64,000 nt of DNA from Flavobacterium phragmitis (GTDB lineage Bacteria; Bacteroidota; Bacteroidia; Flavobacteriales; Flavobacteriaceae): positions 448,543-512,542 of the forward strand of contig NZ_FOMH01000001.1 of the NCBI RefSeq assembly GCF_900112575.1, written 5' to 3'. The notes below the pieces were generated by a model, which made no database searches, was not told where the DNA came from, and worked only from the letters and a program-made list of their open reading frames with translations. This document shows, piece by piece, positions 27,955 through 36,001 of the stretch (position 1 is its first letter; each line of letters starts with the position of its first letter). A program made the position numbers and the translations under genes.

Positions 27955-28518
27955 ATGACTGTTCAAAATATTGCTTTAATTGCTGGAATAATTCTGCTTT
28001 TCGTGTTCTTTAACTTTTTTATCAGAATTTATAACAAGCTGGTTATGCTTAAAAATAATTATGAAAAAGCGTTTAGGAATATTGATGTGATTCTTATGCA
28101 AAGAGCAGAAGAAGTTCCAGAGTTGGTAAAAGTGGCTTCCAAATTTATGGAACATGAGACTGAATTATTAACGAATTTAACTAAATTAAGAACCGATTTT
28201 CTGAACTCCAAATCAGTTGGAGAGAAAATTGAAAATGCAAATGAGTTTTCAAAAACGATGAAAAACCTATTTGCTGTTTCTGAAAATTATCCAACACTAG
28301 CATCAAACAGTAATTTTTTGGAACTACAGAAAAGAGTGTCTCAGATGGAAGATAAAATTGCCGATAGAAGAGAGTTTTTTAATGATAGTATCAATCTGTA
28401 TAATGTGGGAATTGAAGAGTTTCCTAACTTTATTTTAGCCAAAATTATGGGGTATAAATCCCAAAGTTTATTTGATGTAACACCAGAACAAAAGAAGTAC
28501 GATGGAATTCAATTTTAA
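27955..28518 (+). CDS. lemA: LemA family protein
   Basis: The single N-terminal membrane helix (about 5-25) is followed by the LemA four-helix domain: RIYNKLVMLKNNYEKAFRNI, DVILMQRAEEVPELVKVAS, a kinked middle ending SENYPTLASNSNFLELQKR, and RREFFNDSINLYNVGIEEFP. The tail KKYDGIQF matches the usual hydrophobic C-terminal end of LemA. At 187 aa it is full length. The function of LemA is unknown; it is an envelope protein with a mostly external helical domain in studied examples. It sits between the GIDE-domain gene (7-base gap) and a small membrane-protein gene that overlaps its last 17 bases. Confidence 0.92.
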   Translation: MTVQNIALIAGIILLFVFFNFFIRIYNKLVMLKNNYEKAFRNIDVILMQRAEEVPELVKVASKFMEHETELLTNLTKLRTDFLNSKSVGEKIENANEFSKTMKNLFAVSENYPTLASNSNFLELQKRVSQMEDKIADRREFFNDSINLYNVGIEEFPNFILAKIMGYKSQSLFDVTPEQKKYDGIQF

Positions 28519-28903
28519 TACCTTTTTTGGATACGAAGAACAGATAAACAATCAGCCTGATATCGTTATGATTTATAGTTTCGCAGGTATAGTTTTTGGA
28601 ATAATGGCATTGCTTTTTTTAGCAATTATCATTAGAAAAATTGGACTTAATAGTATAAACAGTTTTATCATAAATCCGTTAATGCTGGCATTAGGACTGA
28701 CATTTATAGTATCGATTCTGCCAACAGTCATTTTTTACGTAGCTACATCAGATATTTCTTTTGTAAAGATTGTTTACAGCTGGATTGTAATTTTTATTGG
28801 GATGTTATTTTTCGTTGGGATTAATCTAGAAACGATTAAAAAATGTTTGAATGAATTTGGAAAAATAACGGAACAACAAGAGTTTCGAAATCGAAAAAGA
28901 TAG
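28502..28903 (+). CDS. Small four-helix membrane protein, end of the LemA cassette
   Basis: The 133-residue protein has four predicted membrane segments (about 22-46, 57-80, 83-102 and 100-115, the last two close together; for example SFAGIVFGIMALLFLAIII and WIVIFIGMLFFVGINLET) and a charged tail. No motif or family recognised. The start codon overlaps the last 17 bases of lemA, so translation is probably coupled. It is followed by a bidirectional terminator. Confidence 0.75.
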   Translation: MEFNFNTFFGYEEQINNQPDIVMIYSFAGIVFGIMALLFLAIIIRKIGLNSINSFIINPLMLALGLTFIVSILPTVIFYVATSDISFVKIVYSWIVIFIGMLFFVGINLETIKKCLNEFGKITEQQEFRNRKR

Positions 28904-28915
28904 AAATTAAATGCA

Positions 28916-28943
28916 AAAAGGTTTCCAAATCAGGAAACCTTTT
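28916..28943. terminator. Bidirectional terminator between the LemA cassette and pectate lyase
   Basis: AAAAGGTTTCC and GGAAACCTTTT form perfect 11-base arms around a 6-base loop; A and T runs on either side serve both converging genes. Confidence 0.85.
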
Positions 28944-28966
28944 ACGATTATAAAATGTTCAAATGT

Positions 28967-31711
28967 TTATTTTTTAATAATAGTTTGATTGATTGAACCT
29001 TCGGTTGTTGAAATTTTAGCAAAATAACTTCCTGATGCCAAATTACTCATATCGATATTTTCATTTCCTTTTGGAACAGTTTTTACAAGGATTCCGTTCA
29101 CATTATAAATTAATATATTTTCCACTTTCTGTGTTGGATCTGATACGTATAGAATGTTTGTAACCGGATTTGGATATAAATATATTTTTGTGTCGGTGGC
29201 TAATTCTGGCTGTGCCATTTTTAATGTTCCAGTATTGTAAACCGTGCTCATATAAAATAAGTTTGAAGTATCTTTTTTGGTTATAGTATGACTTCCCGCT
29301 GTTAATGATACTGTTACAATTCCGTTTGTTGCTACTTTATCTACATTATCTACTTTAATAGTTGCGGCCGCTTCTACAAAGACTAAAGTTAAAGTACTTG
29401 CTTGAGTAGTTGTAAACGAAATGTTGGTAGAAGATTCGATTTTTAAACATTGCGTTAACGTTAAACCATTATAGGTAACAGTTCCTTTTGTTGTAGAAAG
29501 GTTTCCTGTTATAGTGTAGAAATCGCTGTCTTTTCCAGATACAGTAAAATTATGTATTTCATCTCCAGAAGGATTACTAGTTGTAACTGTTATAGTCCCG
29601 GAAGCTGTTGCGGCGGTTCCTGTTCCTGTAGTTGTTACTGTATACGATACATTTGCAGTTGGTGTTCCTGTAATCGTAATGGTTTTGGCAGAGCTGTTTT
29701 TTGTAAAGCTGATACCTGAAGCAGGTAATCCAGTTACAGTTACATCTGTTGCAGTTCCTCCCCAAGTAAATACAATTGAGCTTATTGCAGTGCCACTGGC
29801 AACAGTCTGGCTGTTATTGTTTGTAGATGTTAAAGTCTGAGTTCCTGCAGCGTTAACCGTAATCGTTCCTGATCCAGTTGCTGGATTCCCTGCTGAACCT
29901 GTTGTCGCGATTGAATAAGTTACTGTAGTGGTTGGATTTCCAGTAATCGTGATTGTTTTTGCTGTAACATTTTTTACGAATGATAATCCAGAAGCAGGTA
30001 AACCAGTTACAGTCGCGTCAGTCGCATCACCTCCCCATGTAAAGACGATAGTTTCAATCGCTGTTCCGCTAGTTACGGTTTGATTGGTGTTTGAAGTTGA
30101 AGTCAAAGTTTGATTTCCACTCGTTCCGCCTTGTACAGCAACTAAACCAGTCTGATAAGAGTTTAATGCATCTCTTAAACCAATATTTACACCGTCGGCA
30201 GTATCATCAACGGCATTGTTGAATGTCCATTGAAAATCACCTCCTGAAACACGTCCTGCATATTGCATAACAGTAGTTCTGGCATTTTCTGGTGTTTCAG
30301 GTGTGTAAGCATACATGACACTTGAATTGGTATCGAAATTATTATAAGTTTTAGCTCCTTTTTTTGATTTAATACTGCTGCTGATGGTTTCATTTCTAGT
30401 CGCTGCAACATATGCATCAAATTCTACGGGATATGTTGTAGCATTGTATCCAACAAAACGAGTTTGCCCACTCATAGTGTTGTTAAATGCTTTAATTGTG
30501 CCACCATCTTCACTTGAAAAAGTTCCTCCAGTACCATAAAAAATATCTGTTCCCTGCATAGAAGTCAGCATAGGGTATTTACAATTTCTGAAGAAATTAG
30601 CTTCAACAAAAACAGAAGAACCTAAAGTTGACCCAACACCATATTTAGAATTTCCATCATAATAATTATTATAAACGTGAGCAGAATAATAACGGATTCT
30701 TGGATGACGAGAATCAGAATGATCATACCAGTTGTGGTGATAGGTTATGTATAAACCTTCTGTAGTTCCTTCGCTTAAGCCTAATAAATTGCTTTTTCCA
30801 TTATCCCAAAAATGGTTGTATGAAAAGGTTACATAAGTCGATTTTTTGCAATCCAAAGCTCCGTCACCTTTTATTTGATCTGCGTCGCCACCAGGTTTTC
30901 CATAAAAGAAATCACAATTATGTACCCAGACATAATCGTTGTCTTGCTGTAAACCAATGTTATCACCTTCACCGCTATCCACATTCATAATTCCAATATT
31001 TCGAATTTCTATGTTTGAAGCATTTTTGACTCTGATTCCCCAGCCATCTGCTGTAGCATCGTTTCCAATTCCTTCCAGAGTGATGTAGCTAGCCGCATTA
31101 TTGTTGTTTTCAATAACTAAATCACCATTCATCATATAAGTTAAATCAGTGATTTGACCAATCATACGAATGATTAAAGGTCTTGTGTCTTTCCCTTTTT
31201 TATATCCGTCCAGAATCGTTTGAAGTCCAACACACGGATTAACTGATGCTCCTGTTACATTTAGTGAAATTGTGTTTTTGGTCTGTTGTGTGATGTAAAG
31301 GATTACTGCATTGCTTTTTGGAGTTCCGTCTGCATTATAAGCACCAGGAACTCTGGAGTTTGAAAATGCAAATCCGGATCTGTCATGAGCTTTAACGGTT
31401 AATGAAGTGGTTGTGGTTCCAGTTCCTTCAACACCAGAAATAACCGGTTTGATTTTTACCGTGTAAGATCCGGCTTTTAATCCTGGAATGTCGGCTCTAA
31501 AAAAAGTTCCGTAGCTTCTGATAAGCTCATTATCAATCTTTTGATCTACAAGTCCTCCACCTGTATAATATACATTGTAAGTTTGGGCATTGCTCACGGG
31601 CTGCCATTTCACGAAGACGGATTCGAGCCAGCCGCTTGCTTCTGTGATTTGTTGTGACCATGTTTGGAGGGTAATTAAAAAGAAGGTCATAAAAAGTAGA
31701 TTTTTTTTCAT
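28967..31711 (-). CDS. Pectate lyase (PL1) with repeat domains and T9SS sorting signal
   Basis: Cleaves polygalacturonate by beta-elimination. Order: signal peptide (1-19); fibronectin-III-like domain (about 25-105); PL1 right-handed beta-helix (about 110-470) with DADQIKGDGALDC, TYVTFSYNHFWDN and the catalytic-Arg region HHNWYDHSDSRHPRIRYYSA; two near-identical 90-residue Ig-like repeats (about 530-710); a beta-sandwich module starting near GDEIHNFTVSGKDSDFYTI; and a type A T9SS C-terminal domain (about 835-914, YLYPNPVTNILYVS to the end). The enzyme should be exported and attached to the surface or released by T9SS. Four palindromic sites upstream indicate substrate control. The gene is monocistronic between terminators. 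Confidence 0.93.
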   Translation of the reverse strand: MKKNLLFMTFFLITLQTWSQQITEASGWLESVFVKWQPVSNAQTYNVYYTGGGLVDQKIDNELIRSYGTFFRADIPGLKAGSYTVKIKPVISGVEGTGTTTTSLTVKAHDRSGFAFSNSRVPGAYNADGTPKSNAVILYITQQTKNTISLNVTGASVNPCVGLQTILDGYKKGKDTRPLIIRMIGQITDLTYMMNGDLVIENNNNAASYITLEGIGNDATADGWGIRVKNASNIEIRNIGIMNVDSGEGDNIGLQQDNDYVWVHNCDFFYGKPGGDADQIKGDGALDCKKSTYVTFSYNHFWDNGKSNLLGLSEGTTEGLYITYHHNWYDHSDSRHPRIRYYSAHVYNNYYDGNSKYGVGSTLGSSVFVEANFFRNCKYPMLTSMQGTDIFYGTGGTFSSEDGGTIKAFNNTMSGQTRFVGYNATTYPVEFDAYVAATRNETISSSIKSKKGAKTYNNFDTNSSVMYAYTPETPENARTTVMQYAGRVSGGDFQWTFNNAVDDTADGVNIGLRDALNSYQTGLVAVQGGTSGNQTLTSTSNTNQTVTSGTAIETIVFTWGGDATDATVTGLPASGLSFVKNVTAKTITITGNPTTTVTYSIATTGSAGNPATGSGTITVNAAGTQTLTSTNNNSQTVASGTAISSIVFTWGGTATDVTVTGLPASGISFTKNSSAKTITITGTPTANVSYTVTTTGTGTAATASGTITVTTSNPSGDEIHNFTVSGKDSDFYTITGNLSTTKGTVTYNGLTLTQCLKIESSTNISFTTTQASTLTLVFVEAAATIKVDNVDKVATNGIVTVSLTAGSHTITKKDTSNLFYMSTVYNTGTLKMAQPELATDTKIYLYPNPVTNILYVSDPTQKVENILIYNVNGILVKTVPKGNENIDMSNLASGSYFAKISTTEGSINQTIIKK
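29575..30117 (-). repeat. Tandem Ig-like domain repeat inside the pectate lyase
   Basis: Two copies of about 270 bases encode QTLTST, then TWGG, VTGLPASG, KTITITG and GSGTITV in the same order. DNA similarity is high, so unequal recombination could change the copy number. Confidence 0.75.
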
Positions 31712-31774
31712 AATTGCGTGGTTTAAATTTGTTAATAAGTAAGTGGTTTTACTATCGATAATTAGTGGTTTAAT

Positions 31775-31788
31775 TGTAATCGATTACA
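31775..31788. promoter_or_regulatory. Palindromic operator-like site 1 upstream of pectate lyase
   Basis: TGTAATCGATTACA is a perfect 14-base palindrome, 64 bases upstream of the lyase start. A central CG inside such a palindrome is typical of LacI-family operators. Confidence 0.6.
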
Positions 31789-31876
31789 CTAAATTATATA
31801 TTAATTTTTAATTATATAATTTTTTATATGTTAAAAAGAGAATAATTAAAATATTTTTATTTTTAAATGATAAAAA

Positions 31877-31909
31877 TGTAATTAATTGCATGAATTGTAA
31901 TTAATTACA
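31877..31909. promoter_or_regulatory. Palindromic operator-like sites 2 and 3 upstream of pectate lyase
   Basis: TGTAATTAATTGCA (31877-31890) and TGTAATTAATTACA (31896-31909) start 19 bases apart, close to two helical turns. They share the outer half-sites TG(T/C)AAT and ATT(A/G)CA with site 1. Confidence 0.6.
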
Positions 31910-32004
31910 TATTAACTTGATTTGAAGAGACTCGGATTTTATTGGTCTTTTGAGAAGTTCTTTTCTAAAGGTGTAAAATTTTAATAAAAATGTATTTTTT
32001 TAAA

Positions 32005-32018
32005 TGCAATAAATTACA
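32005..32018. promoter_or_regulatory. Palindromic operator-like site 4
   Basis: TGCAATAAATTACA fits the same TGyAATnnATTrCA pattern. The 454-base region 31712-32165 otherwise holds only AT-rich DNA and the Bax-inhibitor gene terminator; no TAnnTTTG box on the minus strand was found near the lyase. Confidence 0.5.
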
Positions 32019-32112
32019 TTTTACATATTTGTAAGAAATTAGCTTTTTTGTTTTGATTTCATCTGAGAATATCTAAAAAAAATACTTCAAAGGGAATAAT
32101 GGAAAATAAAAA

Positions 32113-32142
32113 AAGCCTTTTTGATTTTACTCAAAAAGGCTT
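32113..32142 (-). terminator. Terminator of the Bax-inhibitor-1 family gene
   Basis: AAGCCTTTTTGA pairs with TCAAAAAGGCTT around a 6-base loop; the minus-strand transcript continues into a U run. Confidence 0.85.
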
Positions 32143-32165
32143 CAATATTATTAAAAGAAACTTTA

Positions 32166-32936
32166 TTAGTCTTTACTAGATAGTTTTGAAAGTAATCTTA
32201 GGAATTCAATGTACAACCAAACCAATGTAATCATTAATCCCATTGCGCCATACCATTCCATAAATTTTGGCATTCTTTCTTTCGCACCTTTTTCAATTAA
32301 ATCAAAATCTAAGAAAAGGTTTAGAGCTGCTATGATGATAACAAAAACGCTGATACCAATACTCATCATCGAATTTCCGTAATGAACAGGTGTCCAACTT
32401 GAGAACATTGATATAACCCAAGAAATTAAATAATAAGTTGCAATAGCCAATGTTGCTGCCACAACTACAGATTTAAATTGTTCTGTAACTTTGACGATTT
32501 TGAATTTGTATAAACCAAGGCATACTAAGAAAGTAACCAAAGTTGCTCCAACGGCATTAATTACAATACCTGGAAATCTTAATTCGAATATGGCAGAAAT
32601 TCCTCCAATAAACAAACCTTCAAATAATGCATATCCTGGAGCTAGGTAAGGAGATGCTTGAGGTCTAAAAGAAGAAATTAAGACCAAAACAAAGCCAACA
32701 ATTGCTCCACCGATAGTTGGAAGCATCGGATTCATTCCATTAAATGCCATCCACCAAGTAACCATAGAGGCACCGCATAAGATTAAAAACAGGATTGCTG
32801 TTTTATTAATTGTTCCAGACACGGTCATTTCTTGATTGTAATCAATAATCTGAGCTTGGTGTACTTCAGTTCTTGGTTCAGCATCAGACGAAAAACGCTT
32901 GCTGTTTAAAAATGGATTTTTTGAATTAAAGTTCAT
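32166..32936 (-). CDS. Bax inhibitor-1/YccA-like integral membrane protein
   Basis: The 256-residue protein has a 45-residue hydrophilic N terminus with SKNPFLNSKRF, then about seven membrane segments. Conserved pieces include GAIVGFVLVLISSF, SPYLAPGYALFEGLFIGGIS, TYYLISWVISMF and the final ALNLFLDFDLIEKGAKERMPKFMEWYGA region with acidic residues typical of the family's ion-gating pair. This longer N-terminal group (YbhL-like, DUF4481-type annotation) is common in Bacteroidota. The role, ion leak or stress control, is not established. Monocistronic with its own terminator. Confidence 0.88.
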   Translation of the reverse strand: MNFNSKNPFLNSKRFSSDAEPRTEVHQAQIIDYNQEMTVSGTINKTAILFLILCGASMVTWWMAFNGMNPMLPTIGGAIVGFVLVLISSFRPQASPYLAPGYALFEGLFIGGISAIFELRFPGIVINAVGATLVTFLVCLGLYKFKIVKVTEQFKSVVVAATLAIATYYLISWVISMFSSWTPVHYGNSMMSIGISVFVIIIAALNLFLDFDLIEKGAKERMPKFMEWYGAMGLMITLVWLYIEFLRLLSKLSSKD

Positions 32937-33039
32937 AATTTATACATTTAATTGAACTCAAAGATATGGAGTTTTTTTGAAGTGCAATTGAATGGACGGA
33001 ATTTTTAACATGAATTTCTCTTCTTTATTTGTCATAAAA

Positions 33040-33069
33040 AAATCCATCAAAATGGAGTTTGATGGATTT
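33040..33069 (-). terminator. Terminator of the nuo operon
   Basis: AAATCCATCAAA and TTTGATGGATTT are perfect 12-base arms; the minus-strand transcript ends in U6. It lies 26 bases past the nuoN stop. Confidence 0.9.
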
Positions 33070-33094
33070 CTTTATATGATAGTATGTCTTTATC

Positions 33095-34486
33095 TTATTG
33101 CAATAAATCTAAAACTAATGAAGGGAATAGACCTAAAATAATGTTTAATGCAATTGATACTACTGCTGCAGCATAAATAAGGAATGGTCTTCCTGTTCTT
33201 TCCTGATTAGGCTCTTTAGAATACATCGCAATGATTAATTTGAAATAGTAACCCACACTGATAATAGAGTTAATTACTGCCACAATTACTAAACCAATAT
33301 ATCCTGCTTGAATAGTCTGATTGAATAAAAACAATTTAGCAAAGAATCCAGAGAAAATTGGAATTCCGGCCATAGACAATAAAGAAGCTGTTAGGATAGC
33401 CGCTAATAAAGGATTTGTTTTTCCTAATCCGTGGAAGTTAGTAATGTCTTCATTGTCTTGATCTCTGCATACATATAAAATAACACTGAAAGCAGCGATT
33501 CCTGACAAAGCATAAGCAGCAGTATAATATAATAAAACACCAGCTGAAGCAGAAACAGTCAATAATGTCATTAACATGAAACCGGCATGAGAGATTCCTG
33601 AGAAAGCAAGCATACGTTTTACGTTTACTTGTCTTAATGCCATAATATTACCAACAGACATTGAAGCGATAGAGATAATAACTACAATAACTTCAAACGT
33701 ATGTAAAAGATCTTGGTTTTCTAAAGAAGAAATCACATTCATTCCAGAAATCAACTTAAATAGAGTTGCAATTGCTACTACTTTTGCCAATGTACTCATT
33801 AAAGCAGTGGTTAACGCGGGAGAACCTTCGTAAACGTCTGGAGCCCAAAAGTGGAAAGGAACGGCAGCAACTTTAAATAACATTCCAATAATCATTAAAA
33901 TCAGTCCAATTGGGAACCAAATTGGTAATTCTGCAGATAATGCACTTTCGTGAATTTCGCTGATATCAAAACTTCCCATTGCTCCATAGATCAAACAGAT
34001 TCCGAATAAGATAATACCAGAAGCGAAAGATCCCATTAAGAAATATTTCATACCTGCTTCGTTGCTTTTAATGTTCAAACGGTCACTTGCAGCGAGAACA
34101 TATAAAGCGATAGATAAGATTTCGATTCCTAAAAAGAACATAGCTAAGTTTCCAAAAGAAACCATAGCAACAGCTCCAGCCAATAAGAATACCTTAATGG
34201 CAACGTAATCTGAAATTTTTGTTGGGTGATTTTGGTAAAAATTATGACTTAACGCTACAAGGAAAATGGTCAAAACGATAAACAATGATGAAAAAGCTGT
34301 AGAAAACTTTGACACCGCAACCATGTTGTTGTAATAACTTTGTTCCGTTCCAAATTCATAGAAATTAAGTGCCAATACACCTATTAAACCCAAAATGGTA
34401 ATAGGAATGATGGCCTTTCTTAAATTAAGAATTTCAAACAATAGGCAGAAAATACCCAATCCTGTTATAGCTATTAATGTATTCAT
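33095..34486 (-). CDS. nuoN: NADH-quinone oxidoreductase subunit N
   Basis: Proton-pumping antiporter-like subunit of complex I. The 463-residue protein has about 14 membrane segments. Family landmarks are FLGIEILSIALYVLAA with the conserved Glu, AGMKYFLMGSFASGI, FKVAAVPFHFWAPDVYEGSP with the key Lys, and LAFSGISHAGFML. Last gene of the operon; a stem-loop at 34502-34531 precedes it. Confidence 0.96.
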   Translation of the reverse strand: MNTLIAITGLGIFCLLFEILNLRKAIIPITILGLIGVLALNFYEFGTEQSYYNNMVAVSKFSTAFSSLFIVLTIFLVALSHNFYQNHPTKISDYVAIKVFLLAGAVAMVSFGNLAMFFLGIEILSIALYVLAASDRLNIKSNEAGMKYFLMGSFASGIILFGICLIYGAMGSFDISEIHESALSAELPIWFPIGLILMIIGMLFKVAAVPFHFWAPDVYEGSPALTTALMSTLAKVVAIATLFKLISGMNVISSLENQDLLHTFEVIVVIISIASMSVGNIMALRQVNVKRMLAFSGISHAGFMLMTLLTVSASAGVLLYYTAAYALSGIAAFSVILYVCRDQDNEDITNFHGLGKTNPLLAAILTASLLSMAGIPIFSGFFAKLFLFNQTIQAGYIGLVIVAVINSIISVGYYFKLIIAMYSKEPNQERTGRPFLIYAAAVVSIALNIILGLFPSLVLDLLQ

Positions 34487-34501
34487 TTTTGTCTTTTTGA
34501 G

Positions 34502-34531
34502 TTAGGATTACAATTTGAAGTGTAATCCTAA
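34502..34531. repeat. Intercistronic stem-loop between nuoM and nuoN
   Basis: TTAGGATTACA (34502-34512) and TGTAATCCTAA (34521-34531) pair without mismatch around an 8-base loop. No U run follows, so it probably does not terminate; it may stabilise the upstream message or pace nuoN expression. Confidence 0.65.
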
Positions 34532-34551
34532 TTTATTTTTTGTTTAAAATA

Positions 34552-35991
34552 TTAGTTCTTATTGATAACTTGTAAAATAGTTTCCAAGCTTGGTGTAATC
34601 AAATCTGTAATTGGTTTTGGATAGAAACCAAAGAATAATAAAACTGCAATGATTACAGCAAATGAAATTCCTTCGTTAAGCGTAACATCAGCAAAAGTTT
34701 TCGAATTTGTTTCGCCCAACATTACATGTTGGAACATTCTCAACATATAGTAAGCTCCTAAAATAATAGTAGTTCCACCAAGAATTGCAAACCAAATATT
34801 TACTTGAGATAAACTGTATAATACTGTAAATTCTCCAACAAAGTTAAATGTGCTTGGCAATGCAACAGAAGCTAAAACTAAGATTAAAAACATTGAAGTA
34901 AATTTTGGAGATTGCGTACGAATACCGCCCATTGCTTCAATTTCTCTAGTTTCAAATCTTCTGAAAATTACTTCAGCAGCAAAGAATAATCCCACTACCA
35001 CAAAACCGTGAGCAATCATTTGCATAACAGCACCTCTTAAACCATCAAGAGTCAAAGTATAAGAACCAGCCGCAATTAATCCAACGTGGGCAAGTGAAGA
35101 ATAAGCTAATAATTTTTTAAGATCTTTTTGTCTCAATGCAACAATTGATCCGTATATAACACCTGCAATTCCTAACACAATGAAAATATCCATGTATTCT
35201 TTCGCAGCCAATGGTGCAATTGGCAATTGCCAACGAATTACACTGTATAATCCCATTTTCAGCATGATACCAGATAAAAGCATTGTTCCAACTGTTGGCG
35301 CTTTTTGGTACACATTTGCCTGCCAAGTATGGAAAGGAATAATTGGAATTTTAATAGCATAAGCTAAGAAGAAAGCCAAGAAAATCCATAATTGTTCGCA
35401 AGCAGATAAATCTAATTTGTATAAATCTTCAATTAAGAAAGAACCTGCTTTTTGGTATAAATAGATAAAAGCAGTTAACATGAATAACGAACCAGCAAGT
35501 GTGTAAATAAAGAATTTAACTACTGCTTTTCTGCGTTCTTCCGCATCGCCGTTACCCCAGATCAAAGCAATGAAGTAAATTGGAATAAGCGCTAACTCCC
35601 AGAAAATATAGTATAAAAGACCATCAGAAGCTAAGAAAGTTCCTGTCATAGCAAAAGACATGAACAAGATTAGGCCGTAAAAAGCTTTAGCATTTTTGTA
35701 TTCATTTCCGAAAGAAGAAAATATAATAATCGGAGTCAAAGCTGCGGTTAATAAAACCATTGCAAGTCCAAGTCCGTCTGCATTTAAAGCAAAAGAAATT
35801 TTTGGCTGAGTAATCCAGCTGTTGATTACGCTGATATTTTCGCCAGTCGAATAATTATTCAATAATACAATTGAACATCCTAAAGCAACTAAACTAAAAA
35901 GTAAAGCAACTTTTGAAGCTAGTTTGTCACCAGAAAAATAAGTGGCAAATGCACCAATTAAAAGTATAATTAATATAGTAGAAACGTTCAT
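34552..35991 (-). CDS. nuoM: NADH-quinone oxidoreductase subunit M
   Basis: Antiporter-like membrane subunit of 479 aa with about 14 helices. Conserved parts: FWELALIPIYFIALIWG with the membrane Glu, VKFFIYTLAGSLFML, IKIPIIPFHTWQANVYQKAP with the proton-path Lys, KKLLAYSSLAHVGLI, and MQMIAHGFVVVGLFF. Lies between nuoL (10-base gap) and nuoN. Confidence 0.97.
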   Translation of the reverse strand: MNVSTILIILLIGAFATYFSGDKLASKVALLFSLVALGCSIVLLNNYSTGENISVINSWITQPKISFALNADGLGLAMVLLTAALTPIIIFSSFGNEYKNAKAFYGLILFMSFAMTGTFLASDGLLYYIFWELALIPIYFIALIWGNGDAEERRKAVVKFFIYTLAGSLFMLTAFIYLYQKAGSFLIEDLYKLDLSACEQLWIFLAFFLAYAIKIPIIPFHTWQANVYQKAPTVGTMLLSGIMLKMGLYSVIRWQLPIAPLAAKEYMDIFIVLGIAGVIYGSIVALRQKDLKKLLAYSSLAHVGLIAAGSYTLTLDGLRGAVMQMIAHGFVVVGLFFAAEVIFRRFETREIEAMGGIRTQSPKFTSMFLILVLASVALPSTFNFVGEFTVLYSLSQVNIWFAILGGTTIILGAYYMLRMFQHVMLGETNSKTFADVTLNEGISFAVIIAVLLFFGFYPKPITDLITPSLETILQVINKN

Positions 35992-36001
35992 AGTAATAAT
36001 A

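Noticed and set aside
29577..29765. Asn/Cys/Arg-rich frame within the pectate lyase repeats
   Set aside because: It is an alternate reading of the Ser/Thr-rich repeat DNA with low complexity and no start context.
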